Source: Halomonas sp. HL-93
GTDB lineage: Bacteria > Pseudomonadota > Gammaproteobacteria > Pseudomonadales > Halomonadaceae
Direction: 5' to 3'
NCBI RefSeq assembly: GCF_900086985.1
Contig: NZ_LT593974.1
Location: 3,100,001-3,164,000 of the forward strand
Length of the DNA stretch: 64,000 nucleotides
Notes under the pieces: model-generated
What the model saw: the letters and a program-made list of their open reading frames with translations, nothing else
Database searches by the model: none
What the model was told of the DNA's origin: nothing
Shown here: positions 29,692 to 38,544 of the stretch, one piece after another
Layout of the letters: each line of letters opens with the position of its first letter
How positions within the stretch are numbered: position 1 is the stretch's first letter
Position numbers and translations under genes: made by a program

Positions 29692-30290
29692 AGCGGGTGG
29701 GCAATTTTAAGTACGTGGTGGGTCGTTATCACCACGGCTCCCCCAGCCTTAGCGTGCGCTACCAACTGCGCTTCCAGGGTCTCGACACCATCATGGTCAA
29801 TGGCCGTAAACGGCTCATCCAGTACCCACAGGGCTCGCGGCGTGAGGCTTAACCGTGCCAGGGCCACACGACGCTGCTGGCCTGCTGATAAATGCCCGGC
29901 GGGGACATCTTCCATGCCATCCAGCCCCATCGCCGACAAGGCCGCTTCACGCTGCGCCTCGCTGCCGCGCTCACCATGCAACGCCTGGTACCAGGCTAAG
30001 TTTTCCAGCGGCGTTAGCGCCATGCTTACACCAAGCGAGTGACCAAGGTAAAGCAAGTTGGCGGCAAAGTGCTCGCGTACTTGTTTAAGCGGCTGACCCT
30101 GCCAGTGGAGTGACCCGGAAAACTCATTGAACTGCCCGGACAGCATTTTTAATAGCGTGGTTTTGCCACTGCCATTGGGGCCAGCCACATGCCATATGTC
30201 ACCGTGTTTGACGTCAATATCCAGCCCTTGAAAAAGCCAGCGATCATCGCGCTCACAGCCTAGCTGACGGCCTTGCAAACACAGCGTCAA
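29670..30290 (-). CDS. ccmA: Haem exporter ATP-binding subunit CcmA
   Basis: 206-residue ABC ATPase: Walker A GPNGSGKTTLLKML, Q-loop region, signature LSAGQQRRVALARL, Walker B LWVLDEPFTAID and the switch histidine in VVITTHH. It powers release of holo-CcmE. The start is a TTG (30288-30290) with GGGGTG a few bases upstream; no better ATG exists in frame near the N-terminus. First gene of the nine-gene ccmABCDEFGHI operon. Confidence 0.95.
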   Translation of the reverse strand: MTLCLQGRQLGCERDDRWLFQGLDIDVKHGDIWHVAGPNGSGKTTLLKMLSGQFNEFSGSLHWQGQPLKQVREHFAANLLYLGHSLGVSMALTPLENLAWYQALHGERGSEAQREAALSAMGLDGMEDVPAGHLSAGQQRRVALARLSLTPRALWVLDEPFTAIDHDGVETLEAQLVAHAKAGGAVVITTHHVLKIAHPLCHISLG

Positions 30291-30416
30291 GCGTCACCCC
30301 ACGTAAGTTTATTTTGGCTCGAACTCTACACCTAAAGCCATTCCATCGCTAGTCGACCGCGGCTGCATTACGCATGCGACCAAGGTCGTCAAACATCTCG
30401 ACAATTATTTCTGGCA

Positions 30417-30432
30417 CTGTATGCAAAAACAG
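30417..30432 (+). promoter_or_regulatory. LexA (SOS) box 1
   Basis: CTGT-ATGCAAAA-ACAG fits the gammaproteobacterial LexA consensus CTGT-N8-ACAG exactly at all eight conserved positions. It lies 105 bp before the UmuD/LexA-like gene. Confidence 0.75.
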
Positions 30433-30450
30433 GTTTATACTGACCAAACA

Positions 30451-30466
30451 CTGTATGAAAAAACAT
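30451..30466 (+). promoter_or_regulatory. LexA (SOS) box 2, near-consensus
   Basis: CTGT-ATGAAAAA-ACAT matches seven of the eight conserved LexA positions. It lies 34 bp centre-to-centre from the first box, with TATAAC just downstream (30468-30473) as a possible -10. Confidence 0.6.
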
Positions 30467-30536
30467 GTATAACCTATAAACGTATTGTGTCTACCGATAG
30501 CTTGCCTAGGGATAGGGCGCTGATTTGGAGAAAGCC

Positions 30537-30911
30537 ATGAACATGTCGATGAACGCCTCATTGCCGACGATTCGCCCAACGCCCCGCCCTTATACCATTC
30601 CGCCATCGACCGCGCGGATGACACGCCGCAACACCTACACATTAAAGGTGCGAGGCAACCGCATGTCAGACTGCAACCTGTTTGATGGCGATGTTATCGT
30701 CATTCGTCGCTATCAGCATGACAGCCAGGACGAAACCGTTATTGCTGAAATCAATCAGCAAACGCTTGCCCTCAAACAGCTATCCATCAGCCGAGCGGGT
30801 GTGCGCCTGTTGCTCGACGACGCGCAGCACCCCGAAGTGTTTTTGCATAATCGTGATATTCAGGTACTTGGCATGTTCATGGGAATTGAGCATCATCCCG
30901 TGACACACTAA
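30537..30911 (+). CDS. UmuD/LexA-like (S24 fold) protein lacking catalytic serine
   Basis: 124 residues from ATG 30537 (GGAG 6 nt upstream). Residues 32-124 align by eye with the C-terminal domain of UmuD and LexA: NTYTLKVRGNRMSDCNLFDGDVIV against the family pattern xYxxKxxGDSMxxxxIxDGDxxxV, then LALKQL with the general-base lysine (K80). The catalytic serine position is arginine (R42). There is no helix-turn-helix; the first 31 residues are short and proline-rich. Two LexA-box-like sites precede it. It could be a non-cleaving dimerisation partner or decoy for LexA or UmuD-type proteins; that is inference. Confidence 0.7.
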   Translation: MNMSMNASLPTIRPTPRPYTIPPSTARMTRRNTYTLKVRGNRMSDCNLFDGDVIVIRRYQHDSQDETVIAEINQQTLALKQLSISRAGVRLLLDDAQHPEVFLHNRDIQVLGMFMGIEHHPVTH

Positions 30912-30925
30912 ACGCCGGGATATAC

Positions 30926-31549
30926 ATGCGCTATCGCGTCCCCCAACTACCTCCAGGCACTTGGCACATTAACGAGATTGAGATTGAAAAAAGCCGCTTT
31001 ATCGCCTGGGTCGCCCACACCCCTGACCTTGACGCCGTCAATGCTCTGACAACGGCGGCCAAACAGGCCCACCCCAGCGCTAGTCACCACTGCCTGGCTT
31101 ATATCGCGGCCGCCCCGGGCGAGCAGCAACGCATTGGCTTCTCCGATGACGGTGAGCCCGGCGGTACCGCGGGCCGCCCCATGTACCAAGCGCTTCAAGG
31201 TAGTCAACTGGGTGAAATCGGTAGTGTCGTCATTCGCTACTTTGGCGGTACCAAACTAGGCACGGGTGGACTGGCGCGCGCCTACTCCCAGGCAGTGAAT
31301 CATGCCCTGGCCTCGCTTCCCACACAGGAAATCGTCGAGCGAAATCACTACCTGGTCCGTTTTGCCTTTGCCGACGAGTCGTTAGCCCGCGCGTGGTGTG
31401 ACGAACAGGCCATCCCAGTGGTTAATGCCGACTATGATGGGAATGGTGTCGCGCTGACGATCGGCTGGCCCAGTGACCACGCACTTGATCTTAGCCCGCT
31501 GGAAAGCCGCCTCAAGCAGTCCCTTAGCGCGCAGACGATCTCACTATAA
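30926..31549 (+). CDS. yigZ: YigZ / IMPACT family protein
   Basis: 207 residues. The N-terminal UPF0029/Impact domain has the diagnostic FSDDGEPGGTAGRPM and YFGGTKLGTGGLARAYS motifs; the C-terminal ferredoxin-like domain begins near 140. The molecular role is uncertain in bacteria (a translation-related or regulatory role has been suggested for the eukaryotic relatives). It starts 14 bp after the UmuD-like gene, so it may share its SOS-controlled promoter. Confidence 0.93.
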   Translation: MRYRVPQLPPGTWHINEIEIEKSRFIAWVAHTPDLDAVNALTTAAKQAHPSASHHCLAYIAAAPGEQQRIGFSDDGEPGGTAGRPMYQALQGSQLGEIGSVVIRYFGGTKLGTGGLARAYSQAVNHALASLPTQEIVERNHYLVRFAFADESLARAWCDEQAIPVVNADYDGNGVALTIGWPSDHALDLSPLESRLKQSLSAQTISL

Positions 31550-31551
31550 GC

Positions 31552-31584
31552 AAAAAAACGGCCGCCCCTCTTCAGGGGCGGCCG
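31552..31584 (-). terminator. Intrinsic terminator of the oad operon
   Basis: A perfect 10-bp stem (CGGCCGCCCC / GGGGCGGCCG) with a six-base loop is followed on the minus strand by seven T. It lies just after the yigZ stop codon and may also help end that convergent transcript. Confidence 0.85.
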
Positions 31585-31638
31585 ATTGCGTGGCTATCGA
31601 GGCGTTTTAGCCCAATTGTTGGTCAGCCCCAGCACTGG

Positions 31639-32961
31639 TTAACCTAAGTACTTGATCATCACACCCGCAGCCACCGCCGAGCCGATCACCCCGGCCACAT
31701 TGGGACCCATGGCGTGCATCAGCAGGAAGTTATGCGGGTTGGACTCGAGCCCCACCTTGTTGGCCACGCGTGCCGCCATCGGCACCGCCGAGACCCCCGC
31801 CGCACCAATCAGCGGGTTGATCGGCATTTTACTCACCAGGTTCATTAGCTTGGCCATCAACACCCCGGCCGAGGTGCCGATCCCGAAGGCCACGATCCCC
31901 AGCGCCATGATGCCGAGCGTTTCAAGCGACAGGAAGCTTTCAGCCATGAGCTTGGAGCCCACGGCAAGGCCCAGCACGATCGTCACGGTATTTATCAGCG
32001 CGTTTTGCGCCGTGTCGCTTAGCCGCTCGACCACGCCACATTCGCGCATCAGGTTACCAAAGCAGAACATCCCCAACAGCGGCGCCGCATCGGGCAGAAA
32101 CAGCGCCACCAGGATCAACAGCAGCAGCGGAAAGACGATCTTCTCGAGCTTCGACACCGGGCGCAGCTGCGTCATGGTGATTTCGCGCTCTTTCCTGGAT
32201 GTCAGAAGGCGCATGATCGGCGGCTGGATCAACGGCACCAGCGCCATGTAGGCGTAAGCGGCCACGGCAATCGCACCCAGCAGTTCAGGCGCCAGCATGC
32301 TCGCAACGTAGATCGAGGTCGGGCCATCCGCGCCGCCGATAATACCGATGGCAGCGGCCTGGTTGAGCGAGAAGTCCATCCACCCCATCGACGACAGCAG
32401 CACGGCGCCGAACAGCGTGGCAAAAATGCCGAACTGCGCGGCGGCGCCCAGGAACAGCGTGCGCGGGTTGGCCAGCAGCGGGCCAAAGTCGGTCATCGCG
32501 CCGACGCCCATGAAGATGATCAGCGGGGCAATGCCGGAGGTAATAGCCACGGTGTAGAACACGTACAGCAGACCGTCGCCATAACCCGAGCCTTTGGCCA
32601 CGGTTTCCGCTGTGGCAATCTGCTCCACCGAGGCCTCGTCAGCTATCATCTGCTGAATCGACGTGCGCCAGCTGTCGACGCTCGCCTGGCTATCCAGGCT
32701 GCCGCCAAGCGCCGAGGCCAACTGCTCCAACAGTGCGGGCCGGCCGACCTCGATCGCCTGATCAAGCGCCGATAGCGCCAACCCCGCCTCAGGAATGTTG
32801 GCGAGAATGCCGCCAAAGCCGATTGGCACCAACAACAGTGGCTCAAACTTCTTGTAGATGGCGAGGTAGAGCAGCAATAGTCCCACTGCAACCATCACGA
32901 CTTGGCCAAGCTCAAGGTTATAAAGCCCGGAGCCTTCCCATAAGGTAATTAGTTTATCCAT
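31639..32961 (-). CDS. oadB: Oxaloacetate decarboxylase Na+ pump, beta subunit
   Basis: 440-residue membrane subunit that couples decarboxylation of carboxybiotin to Na+ export. Conserved stretches include [43 protein letters not shown], the Na+/decarboxylation segment [13 protein letters not shown] (with the essential aspartate) and [23 protein letters not shown]. The soluble loop (about 75-130) is as in Klebsiella OadB. It follows oadA after 10 bp. Confidence 0.96.
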   Translation of the reverse strand: MDKLITLWEGSGLYNLELGQVVMVAVGLLLLYLAIYKKFEPLLLVPIGFGGILANIPEAGLALSALDQAIEVGRPALLEQLASALGGSLDSQASVDSWRTSIQQMIADEASVEQIATAETVAKGSGYGDGLLYVFYTVAITSGIAPLIIFMGVGAMTDFGPLLANPRTLFLGAAAQFGIFATLFGAVLLSSMGWMDFSLNQAAAIGIIGGADGPTSIYVASMLAPELLGAIAVAAYAYMALVPLIQPPIMRLLTSRKEREITMTQLRPVSKLEKIVFPLLLLILVALFLPDAAPLLGMFCFGNLMRECGVVERLSDTAQNALINTVTIVLGLAVGSKLMAESFLSLETLGIMALGIVAFGIGTSAGVLMAKLMNLVSKMPINPLIGAAGVSAVPMAARVANKVGLESNPHNFLLMHAMGPNVAGVIGSAVAAGVMIKYLG

Positions 32962-32971
32962 GCGGGAGTCC

Positions 32972-34783
32972 TTAGAGTTCGATCAGCGTATCGCCGACGG
33001 CAACGCTGTCGCCCTCACTGACGCTCACGGCCGAAACGGTCCCGGCACTGCTGGCGCGCACTTCGGTTTCCATTTTCATCGCTTCAAGGATAATCACCAC
33101 GTCGCCCTCGGCCACGCTATCACCCGGGCGTACATTGACCTTGAAGATATTGCCGGCCAAGGGCGCGGTAATCGCCTCACCGCTCGGTGCCGGCGCTTCT
33201 TCTTTGGGCGCTGCACCCGCGGCGGTTTGCTCCTGCACGTCGCTGATGTCGCCGCCTTCGGACACTTCGACGACAAATGCTTTACCTTTGAGCTTGACGG
33301 TATAGGTTTCCGGGCCACTGCTTGCCACGGGCGCTTTGCTTTCCGCTTTGGCAGGCACCTTGGCGCTTTCCGCCTCGGCCGCCTGGGGCTCGGGCTCAAA
33401 GGCGTCAGGATTGTCACGGTTCTTAAGGAATTTAAGACCAATCTGCGGGAACAGCGCGTAGGTCAGCACGTCGTCCACTTGCTGCTCGCCGTCAGCCAGG
33501 CGGATGCCATCGGCTTTGGCATGGTCTTTCAGCTCACCGGCGAGCCTGTCCATTTCCGGCGATAGGTTGTCCGCCGGGCGGCAGGTGATCGGTTCGCCAC
33601 CTTCCAGCACGCGCTGCTGCAACTCGCGGTTAAACGGTGCCGGCGCGGCGCCGTATTCGCCTTTGAGCAGCGCTTGGACTTCCTTGGAAATCGACTTGTA
33701 GCGCTCGCCCATCATGACGTTCATGACGGCTTGGGTACCGACAATCTGCGAGGTTGGCGTCACCAGCGGGATAAAGCCGAGGTCTTCGCGCACGCGGGGG
33801 ATCTCGGTCAAGACGTCGTCCAGCTTATCGCCGGCGCCCTGCTCCTTGAGCTGGCCTTCCATGTTGGTCAGCATGCCACCGGGCACCTGGGCGATCAGAA
33901 TGCGCGAGTCGATACCGCGCAGCGAGCCTTCAAACGCCGCGTATTTCTTGCGCACGCCGCGGAAGTAGCTGGCAATGTCTTCCAGCAGTTCAAGGTCCAA
34001 CCCGGTATCGCGGTCGGTGTCCTTGAGCATCGCCACCACCGATTCAGTAGGGCTGTGGCCGTAGGTCATCGACATCGACGAAATCGCGGTGTCGACATTG
34101 TCGATGCCCGCTTCGACCGCTTTAAGAATCGTAGAGGTGGAAAGCCCGGTGGTGGCATGGCAATGCAGATGCACGGGAATCGACAGTTCTTTCTTGAGAC
34201 GCGAGACCAGTTCAAACGCAGTGTAAGGCGTCAGCAGCCCCGCCATATCCTTGATAGCCAGCGAATCCGCGCCCATGGACGCAATGGTCTTGGCGAGATC
34301 GATCCAGCTATCCAGGGTATGTACCGGACTCACTGTGTAAGAAATGGTGCCTTGCGCATGGCCGCCCACTTGGCGCACCGCCTTGATGGCGCGCTCCAGG
34401 TTGCGCGGGTCGTTCATCGCATCAAACACACGAAATACATCGACACCGTTGGTTTTGGCACGCTCGACGAACTTGTCGACCACGTCGTCAGCATAATGCC
34501 GGTAACCCAGCAGGTTCTGGCCGCGCAGCAGCATCGCCTGAGGGGTATTGGGCATAGCTTCTTTGAGGGCGCGGATACGCTCCCAGGGATCTTCGCCCAG
34601 ATAGCGAATGCAGGCGTCATACGTCGCACCGCCCCAGGTTTCCAAAGACCAGTAGCCGACTTGATCCAGCTTTTCGGCAATCGGCAGCATGTCCGCCAGC
34701 CGCAGCCGGGTAGCGAACAACGATTGATGGGCATCACGCAGGACGACATCGGTAATGCCTAGTGGGCGTTTGGTTTCTTTCAT
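32972..34783 (-). CDS. oadA: Oxaloacetate decarboxylase Na+ pump, alpha subunit (biotin-containing)
   Basis: 603 residues from [21 protein letters not shown] (ATG 34781-34783); the frame extends 44 codons further but without family sequence. The N-terminal carboxyltransferase barrel (about 5-300) has [13 protein letters not shown] and HLHCHATTG metal-ligand motifs; a PYC/OADA helical region follows (about 320-470), then an Ala/Pro/Glu linker and the biotinyl domain with EAMKMETEV, biotin on Lys570. It transfers CO2 from oxaloacetate to biotin. Confidence 0.96.
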   Translation of the reverse strand: MKETKRPLGITDVVLRDAHQSLFATRLRLADMLPIAEKLDQVGYWSLETWGGATYDACIRYLGEDPWERIRALKEAMPNTPQAMLLRGQNLLGYRHYADDVVDKFVERAKTNGVDVFRVFDAMNDPRNLERAIKAVRQVGGHAQGTISYTVSPVHTLDSWIDLAKTIASMGADSLAIKDMAGLLTPYTAFELVSRLKKELSIPVHLHCHATTGLSTSTILKAVEAGIDNVDTAISSMSMTYGHSPTESVVAMLKDTDRDTGLDLELLEDIASYFRGVRKKYAAFEGSLRGIDSRILIAQVPGGMLTNMEGQLKEQGAGDKLDDVLTEIPRVREDLGFIPLVTPTSQIVGTQAVMNVMMGERYKSISKEVQALLKGEYGAAPAPFNRELQQRVLEGGEPITCRPADNLSPEMDRLAGELKDHAKADGIRLADGEQQVDDVLTYALFPQIGLKFLKNRDNPDAFEPEPQAAEAESAKVPAKAESKAPVASSGPETYTVKLKGKAFVVEVSEGGDISDVQEQTAAGAAPKEEAPAPSGEAITAPLAGNIFKVNVRPGDSVAEGDVVIILEAMKMETEVRASSAGTVSAVSVSEGDSVAVGDTLIEL

Positions 34784-34874
34784 GGCTTGGCTCGTAGTCA
34801 AGGAATGTTTATTTGTAGTAAAAATAACAAAAAAATGTCCAGCTTGCGCGAATCCCCCCCGGCAAACAGGGAAG

Positions 34875-35132
34875 TTAACGACGTATTTTGGTACGATAAC
34901 GGTGCACTGCAGCACTGATCACGGCGAGGGTTTCATCGTCTTTGGCAGTCGATTGCGACGGTCGCTTAGTATTACCATTAGATATAACCGGCGCAGGGGC
35001 AGGCTGGAAACGCCTGATGACGCCCGACATAAGCGTCAGCGAAAACACTAAAATACCAAGAAAAACAAATACAAACCCCATGCCCAGTGCCATCAGGCCA
35101 AGGCCTTCCTGTAATAGTTCCAGGTCCTGCAT
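34875..35132 (-). CDS. oadG: Oxaloacetate decarboxylase gamma subunit
   Basis: 85 residues: one N-terminal membrane helix ([25 protein letters not shown]) and a polar C-terminal tail ending [11 protein letters not shown], the A-I/V-S-A-A-V-H-x-Y/H pattern of OadG. It assembles alpha with beta and, in the family, binds Zn through the tail. First gene of oadGAB; 91 bp to oadA. Confidence 0.93.
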   Translation of the reverse strand: MQDLELLQEGLGLMALGMGFVFVFLGILVFSLTLMSGVIRRFQPAPAPVISNGNTKRPSQSTAKDDETLAVISAAVHRYRTKIRR

Positions 35133-35259
35133 ATGGCATCTCCTGTCTGGTAGCCAATAACACCATCAACGCCACTGCTTATTGACGCTTGGCGCAGTGC
35201 TGGGAATACACTAACCTGCCACACCCTCTGAATATTGCAATGTCGCGATGGTTTAAGTC

Positions 35260-36255
35260 ATGGTTGTTAATTTACTACATAAAGGCGAAATCGGACTAGC
35301 CCCCATGGAGGGCGTGATCGATGCCGTCACACGCGAACTGCTAACCGTCACGCCTGGGTTTGATTGGACAGTGACCGAGTTTGTACGCGTTGTCGACGCT
35401 CGCCTACCCCCGCGCGTGTTTTATAAACATTGCCCTGAACTCGCCCACACTCACGTTGCCACACCGAGCGGTGTCCCCGTGCACTTGCAACTGCTGGGGG
35501 CAGACCCTGTGGCACTTGCTACCAATGCTCAGCAAGCACTGTCGCTCGGCGCGCGCAGTATTGATCTTAATTTTGGCTGCCCTGCCAAACTCGTCAACCG
35601 CCACGACGGTGGCGCATCCCTTCTAAGGCAACCCGAGCGCGTCTACCAGGCCGTTAAAGCGGTCGCCGACGCGCTTGCCGGCGAAATTCCCGTAACCGCC
35701 AAAATTCGCCTTGGGTTTTCCGACCGGCGCCTGGCCGTCGCCTGTGCCCAGGCCACCGAGGCAGGTGGCGCGGCGCGACTGGTGGTTCACGGCCGCACCC
35801 GCGACGAAGGCTATCGTCCTCCCGCCCACTGGGAATGGATCGCCAAAATTCGCCACCGCGTATCGCTGCCAGTGGTGGCAAACGGCGATATCTGGACCCT
35901 GGAAGATTACTGGAAAGCACGCACGCTCTCAGGCTGCCGTGATGTAATGCTGGGACGCAGCGCGCTGGCCGATCCCTGGCTGGCGCCTAGGATACGACAC
36001 TGGCAGAACACCGGTGAGCGCCTGGCCGACACCACCTGGTCAATGCGCGCCAGCGTTCTCAAGCAATATGCACACCGCCAACGCCAGCACCTGCCGCAAC
36101 GCGTTGTGGTTTCGCTGGTCAAGCAGTGGCTCGCGCAAATGCGACAGGGCAATGCGGAGGCCAACCGTCAATTTCAGCGCGTCAAGCGGATTACCGAGCT
36201 GGATACCCTGCTTGAAAACCTTGTGGTGCCAGCCAAGATTGCCGAAACCGCATAA
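35260..36255 (+). CDS. dusC: tRNA-dihydrouridine(16) synthase DusC
   Basis: 331 residues, FMN barrel plus C-terminal helical tRNA-binding domain. The N-terminus GEIGLAPMEGVIDAVTRELLT, TEFVRVVDARLPPRVF and NFGCPAKLVNRHDGGASLL (catalytic Cys) follow E. coli DusC, which modifies U16 of tRNA, rather than DusA or DusB. The ATG at 35260 has no strong ribosome-binding site. Divergent from oadG. Confidence 0.92.
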   Translation: MVVNLLHKGEIGLAPMEGVIDAVTRELLTVTPGFDWTVTEFVRVVDARLPPRVFYKHCPELAHTHVATPSGVPVHLQLLGADPVALATNAQQALSLGARSIDLNFGCPAKLVNRHDGGASLLRQPERVYQAVKAVADALAGEIPVTAKIRLGFSDRRLAVACAQATEAGGAARLVVHGRTRDEGYRPPAHWEWIAKIRHRVSLPVVANGDIWTLEDYWKARTLSGCRDVMLGRSALADPWLAPRIRHWQNTGERLADTTWSMRASVLKQYAHRQRQHLPQRVVVSLVKQWLAQMRQGNAEANRQFQRVKRITELDTLLENLVVPAKIAETA

Positions 36256-36285
36256 AAAAAGCGCCCTACCGTTAAGCGGGGCGCT
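36254..36285 (-). terminator. Intrinsic terminator-like hairpin behind dusC
   Basis: AGCGCCC pairs with GGGCGCT around a 12-nt loop; on the minus strand the stem is followed by seven T. It may back up the tRNA terminator at 36331. On the plus strand it lacks a T-run for dusC. Confidence 0.55.
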
Positions 36286-36330
36286 AAACACAATCGTCAG
36301 ACCCAAGCGCGAGCCACTTGAGTCCGACAA

Positions 36331-36366
36331 GAAACAGAAAACCCGCCCTTGTAAAAGGACGGGTTT
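36331..36366 (-). terminator. Terminator of the tRNA cluster
   Basis: On the minus strand AAACCCGTCC and GGGCGGGTTT pair with one mismatch and are followed by TCTGTTT, 8 nt after the 3' end of the last tRNA. Confidence 0.75.
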
Positions 36367-36373
36367 GAAATTC

Positions 36374-36450
36374 TGGCGCGCCCGGGAGGATTCGAACCTC
36401 CGACCCTCTGATTCGTAGTCAGATACTCTATCCAGCTGAGCTACGGGCGC
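36374..36450 (-). tRNA. tRNA-Arg (anticodon ACG), copy 2
   Basis: 77 nt with encoded CCA. Acceptor GCGCCCG pairs with CGGGCGC; D-arm GCTCAGCTGGATAGAGT; anticodon stem TCTGA/TCAGA with loop CTACGAA, so the anticodon is ACG (ICG after deamination); T-arm GGAGG-TTCGAAT-CCTCC. The sequence is identical to the copy upstream. Confidence 0.97.
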
Positions 36451-36508
36451 GTGGATGCTATTCCACGTTTGCTATGTCATTAAGACGTCAAAACAACATC
36501 TAAAAAGG

Positions 36509-36585
36509 TGGCGCGCCCGGGAGGATTCGAACCTCCGACCCTCTGATTCGTAGTCAGATACTCTATCCAGCTGAGCTACGGGCGC
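36509..36585 (-). tRNA. tRNA-Arg (anticodon ACG), copy 1
   Basis: 77 nt including CCA, base-for-base identical to the copy at 36374. The 58-bp spacer between the two is not duplicated elsewhere in the cluster. Same strand as tRNA-Ser; the three probably form one transcript. Confidence 0.97.
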
Positions 36586-36602
36586 TTACCTTAGTGTGCG
36601 GC

Positions 36603-36695
36603 TGGCGGAGAGAGAGGGATTCGAACCCTCGATAGGGCTATAAACCCTATACTCCCTTAGCAGGGGAGCGCCTTCAGCCACTCGGCCACCTCTCC
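36603..36695 (-). tRNA. tRNA-Ser (anticodon GCT)
   Basis: 93 nt with encoded CCA. Acceptor GGAGAGG, class II long variable arm (TATAGGG...CCCTATC), anticodon stem CTCCC/GGGAG with loop CTGCTAA, giving GCT (reads AGC/AGU). It lies downstream of csrA, the csrA-tRNA-Ser-tRNA-Arg order known from Pseudomonas. Confidence 0.97.
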
Positions 36696-36816
36696 TTAAC
36701 GGCACGGCGCGAATATTACCGATTTGGCGGAAAGTTGTCCAGCCCTGCTCGGTTTTTTTTCGCGCCGACCTTACCTTACGCGCATGACGCGACTTTATTT
36801 CGTCGCCAACCAGCGC

Positions 36817-37005
36817 TCATTCCGCTTCACTTTCACCGCTTCGTTCGCGCTGAATGCGCTGATAGATCTCTTCGCGGTGAACCGCCACGTCTTTTGGCGC
36901 ATTAACGCCAATACGAACTTGGTTACCTTTCACACCTAGTACGGTGACGGTGATTTCATCCCCTATCATCAGGGTTTCGCCGACACGGCGGGTTAGGATG
37001 AGCAT
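36817..37005 (-). CDS. csrA: Carbon storage regulator CsrA/RsmA
   Basis: 62-residue RNA-binding homodimer that blocks or stabilises mRNAs by binding A(N)GGA motifs. [49 protein letters not shown] is essentially invariant; L4 and R44, the RNA-contacting ends, are present. The ribosome-binding site AAGGAGA (7 nt before ATG) contains a GGA, so autorepression is likely. A candidate antagonist RNA lies at 46709-46957. Confidence 0.98.
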   Translation of the reverse strand: MLILTRRVGETLMIGDEITVTVLGVKGNQVRIGVNAPKDVAVHREEIYQRIQRERSGESEAE

Positions 37006-37198
37006 GGCTGATCTCCTTCTCAGACGTTTTTATACAACGGGATGTGTCCGCCGGAAGCGGCACCATGCCATTATGCGGCATGGCACCTTCTACCACCAAT
37101 GGCACCGGCTCCATGACACCTCAACCTCCCGTTGAAAGAAAGCTCACCACCACACGGCAGCAAGTACCCTTCAGCGTAGAAGGTTTAAGGCGACAATG

Positions 37199-38449
37199 TT
37201 ATTCAGATTCGATATCTGATTTATCTAGACCAAATGCTTTGTGTAAGGCATTAACGGCGAGTTCCATGTGTTTTTCATCAATCACCACCGAAATTTTGAT
37301 TTCCGAGGTGGAGACCATCCGGATATTGACATTTTCATCGGCAAGCACACGAAACATTTTAGACGCCACGCCAGCGTGGGAGCGCATACCAACACCCACC
37401 AACGATACTTTGGCAATATTATCGTCGCCACGCAATTCACCCCCGCCCAGGCTAGGAATGACGGTTTCTTCAAGCAGCTTTTTGGTGGCTTTATAGTCGC
37501 CCTTGGCGACAGTAAAGGTAAAGTCGGTGTAATCACCCGCCGGTGCCACGTTCTGCACGATCATGTCGACTTCAATATTGGCGTCGGCGATCGGGCCCAG
37601 AATACGCGAGGCAACACCCGGCACATCAGGAGTATTCAGCAGGGTCAGCTTGGCTTCGTTTTTAGTGAACGCGATACCGGAAATCAGCGGTTCTTCCATG
37701 GAGTCCTCGTCTTGGTCTGCTTCAGCAACAATTAGGGTACCGGGGCCGTCTTCAAAGCTCGACAGCACCCGCAGGGGAACATTGTATTTACCGGCAAACT
37801 CGACCGCGCGAATTTGCAGCACTTTTGAGCCCAGACTTGCCAGCTCGAGCATTTCTTCAACGGTGATACTTTCAAGCCGCTGCGCCTTGGTGCAGACGCG
37901 GGGATCGGTGGTATAAACGCCATCGACATCGGTATATATCTGGCACTCATCAGCACCTAACGCCGCCGCCAGGGCTACCCCGGTGGTATCCGAACCGCCG
38001 CGCCCCAGCGTGGTAATGTTGCCGTCTTCATCCACGCCCTGGAAACCCGCGACCACAACAACTTGGCCCGCGTCCAGATCGGCTTTTAGATCGTCGGTCT
38101 CAATGCGCTGAATACGTGCCTTGGTGTAGGCACTGTCGGTGTGAATGCCGACTTGCGCACCGGTATGCGACGTGGCGGCAACGCCGGCCTGCTGAAGCGC
38201 CATGGCTAACAGCGAAATGGTCACCTGTTCGCCGGTGGAGAGCAGCATGTCCATTTCGCGCGGAGCAGGGTCATCATTCAACGCGTGCGCCATGTCGGTC
38301 AGGCGATTGGTCTCACCGCTCATCGCGGAGACCACCACCACGACTTGGTGGCCTTGATCGCGGAAGCCTTTGACTTTTTCCGCTACGGCCTTGATACGGT
38401 CGACAGAGCCCACCGAAGTGCCGCCGAACTTCTGTACGTATAGTGCCAT
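37199..38449 (-). CDS. lysC: Aspartokinase
   Basis: Phosphorylates aspartate, the entry step to lysine, threonine and methionine (and to ectoine in halophiles). 416 residues: kinase domain with KFGGTSVGS at the N-terminus and GFQGVDEDGNITTLGRGGSDTTG, then two ACT domains (about 265-410, with VAPAGDYTDFTFTV). It matches the Pseudomonas-type monofunctional enzyme. No lysine riboswitch fits in the 95-bp space to alaS. Gene order alaS-lysC-csrA is conserved in Pseudomonas. Confidence 0.97.
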   Translation of the reverse strand: MALYVQKFGGTSVGSVDRIKAVAEKVKGFRDQGHQVVVVVSAMSGETNRLTDMAHALNDDPAPREMDMLLSTGEQVTISLLAMALQQAGVAATSHTGAQVGIHTDSAYTKARIQRIETDDLKADLDAGQVVVVAGFQGVDEDGNITTLGRGGSDTTGVALAAALGADECQIYTDVDGVYTTDPRVCTKAQRLESITVEEMLELASLGSKVLQIRAVEFAGKYNVPLRVLSSFEDGPGTLIVAEADQDEDSMEEPLISGIAFTKNEAKLTLLNTPDVPGVASRILGPIADANIEVDMIVQNVAPAGDYTDFTFTVAKGDYKATKKLLEETVIPSLGGGELRGDDNIAKVSLVGVGMRSHAGVASKMFRVLADENVNIRMVSTSEIKISVVIDEKHMELAVNALHKAFGLDKSDIESE

Positions 38450-38507
38450 ATGCCGTTTTTCCTATCGTTCGGGAATGGAGGATGAATGTTGTTATTGCTA
38501 ATAAGTG

Positions 38508-38543
38508 AAAGGCCGATGACAAATAATGCCACCGGCCTTCCTG
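38508..38543 (-). terminator. Weak terminator after alaS
   Basis: AAGGCCG and CGGCCTT pair around a 17-nt loop, followed on the minus strand by TC and no real T-run. It probably allows read-through to lysC. Confidence 0.4.
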
Positions 38544-38544
38544 T

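Noticed and set aside
30349..30642. Minus-strand 97-codon frame over the LexA-box region
   Set aside because: No ribosome-binding site; overlaps the conserved UmuD-like gene and the operator region.
33674..34762. 362-codon plus-strand open frame opposite oadA
   Set aside because: oadA is complete and conserved on the other strand; this frame is His/Arg/Gln-rich in the way antisense frames are.
38450..38544. Possible lysine riboswitch before lysC
   Set aside because: Only about 95 bp separate lysC from alaS, too short for a lysine riboswitch (about 170-190 nt), and no matching core was seen.
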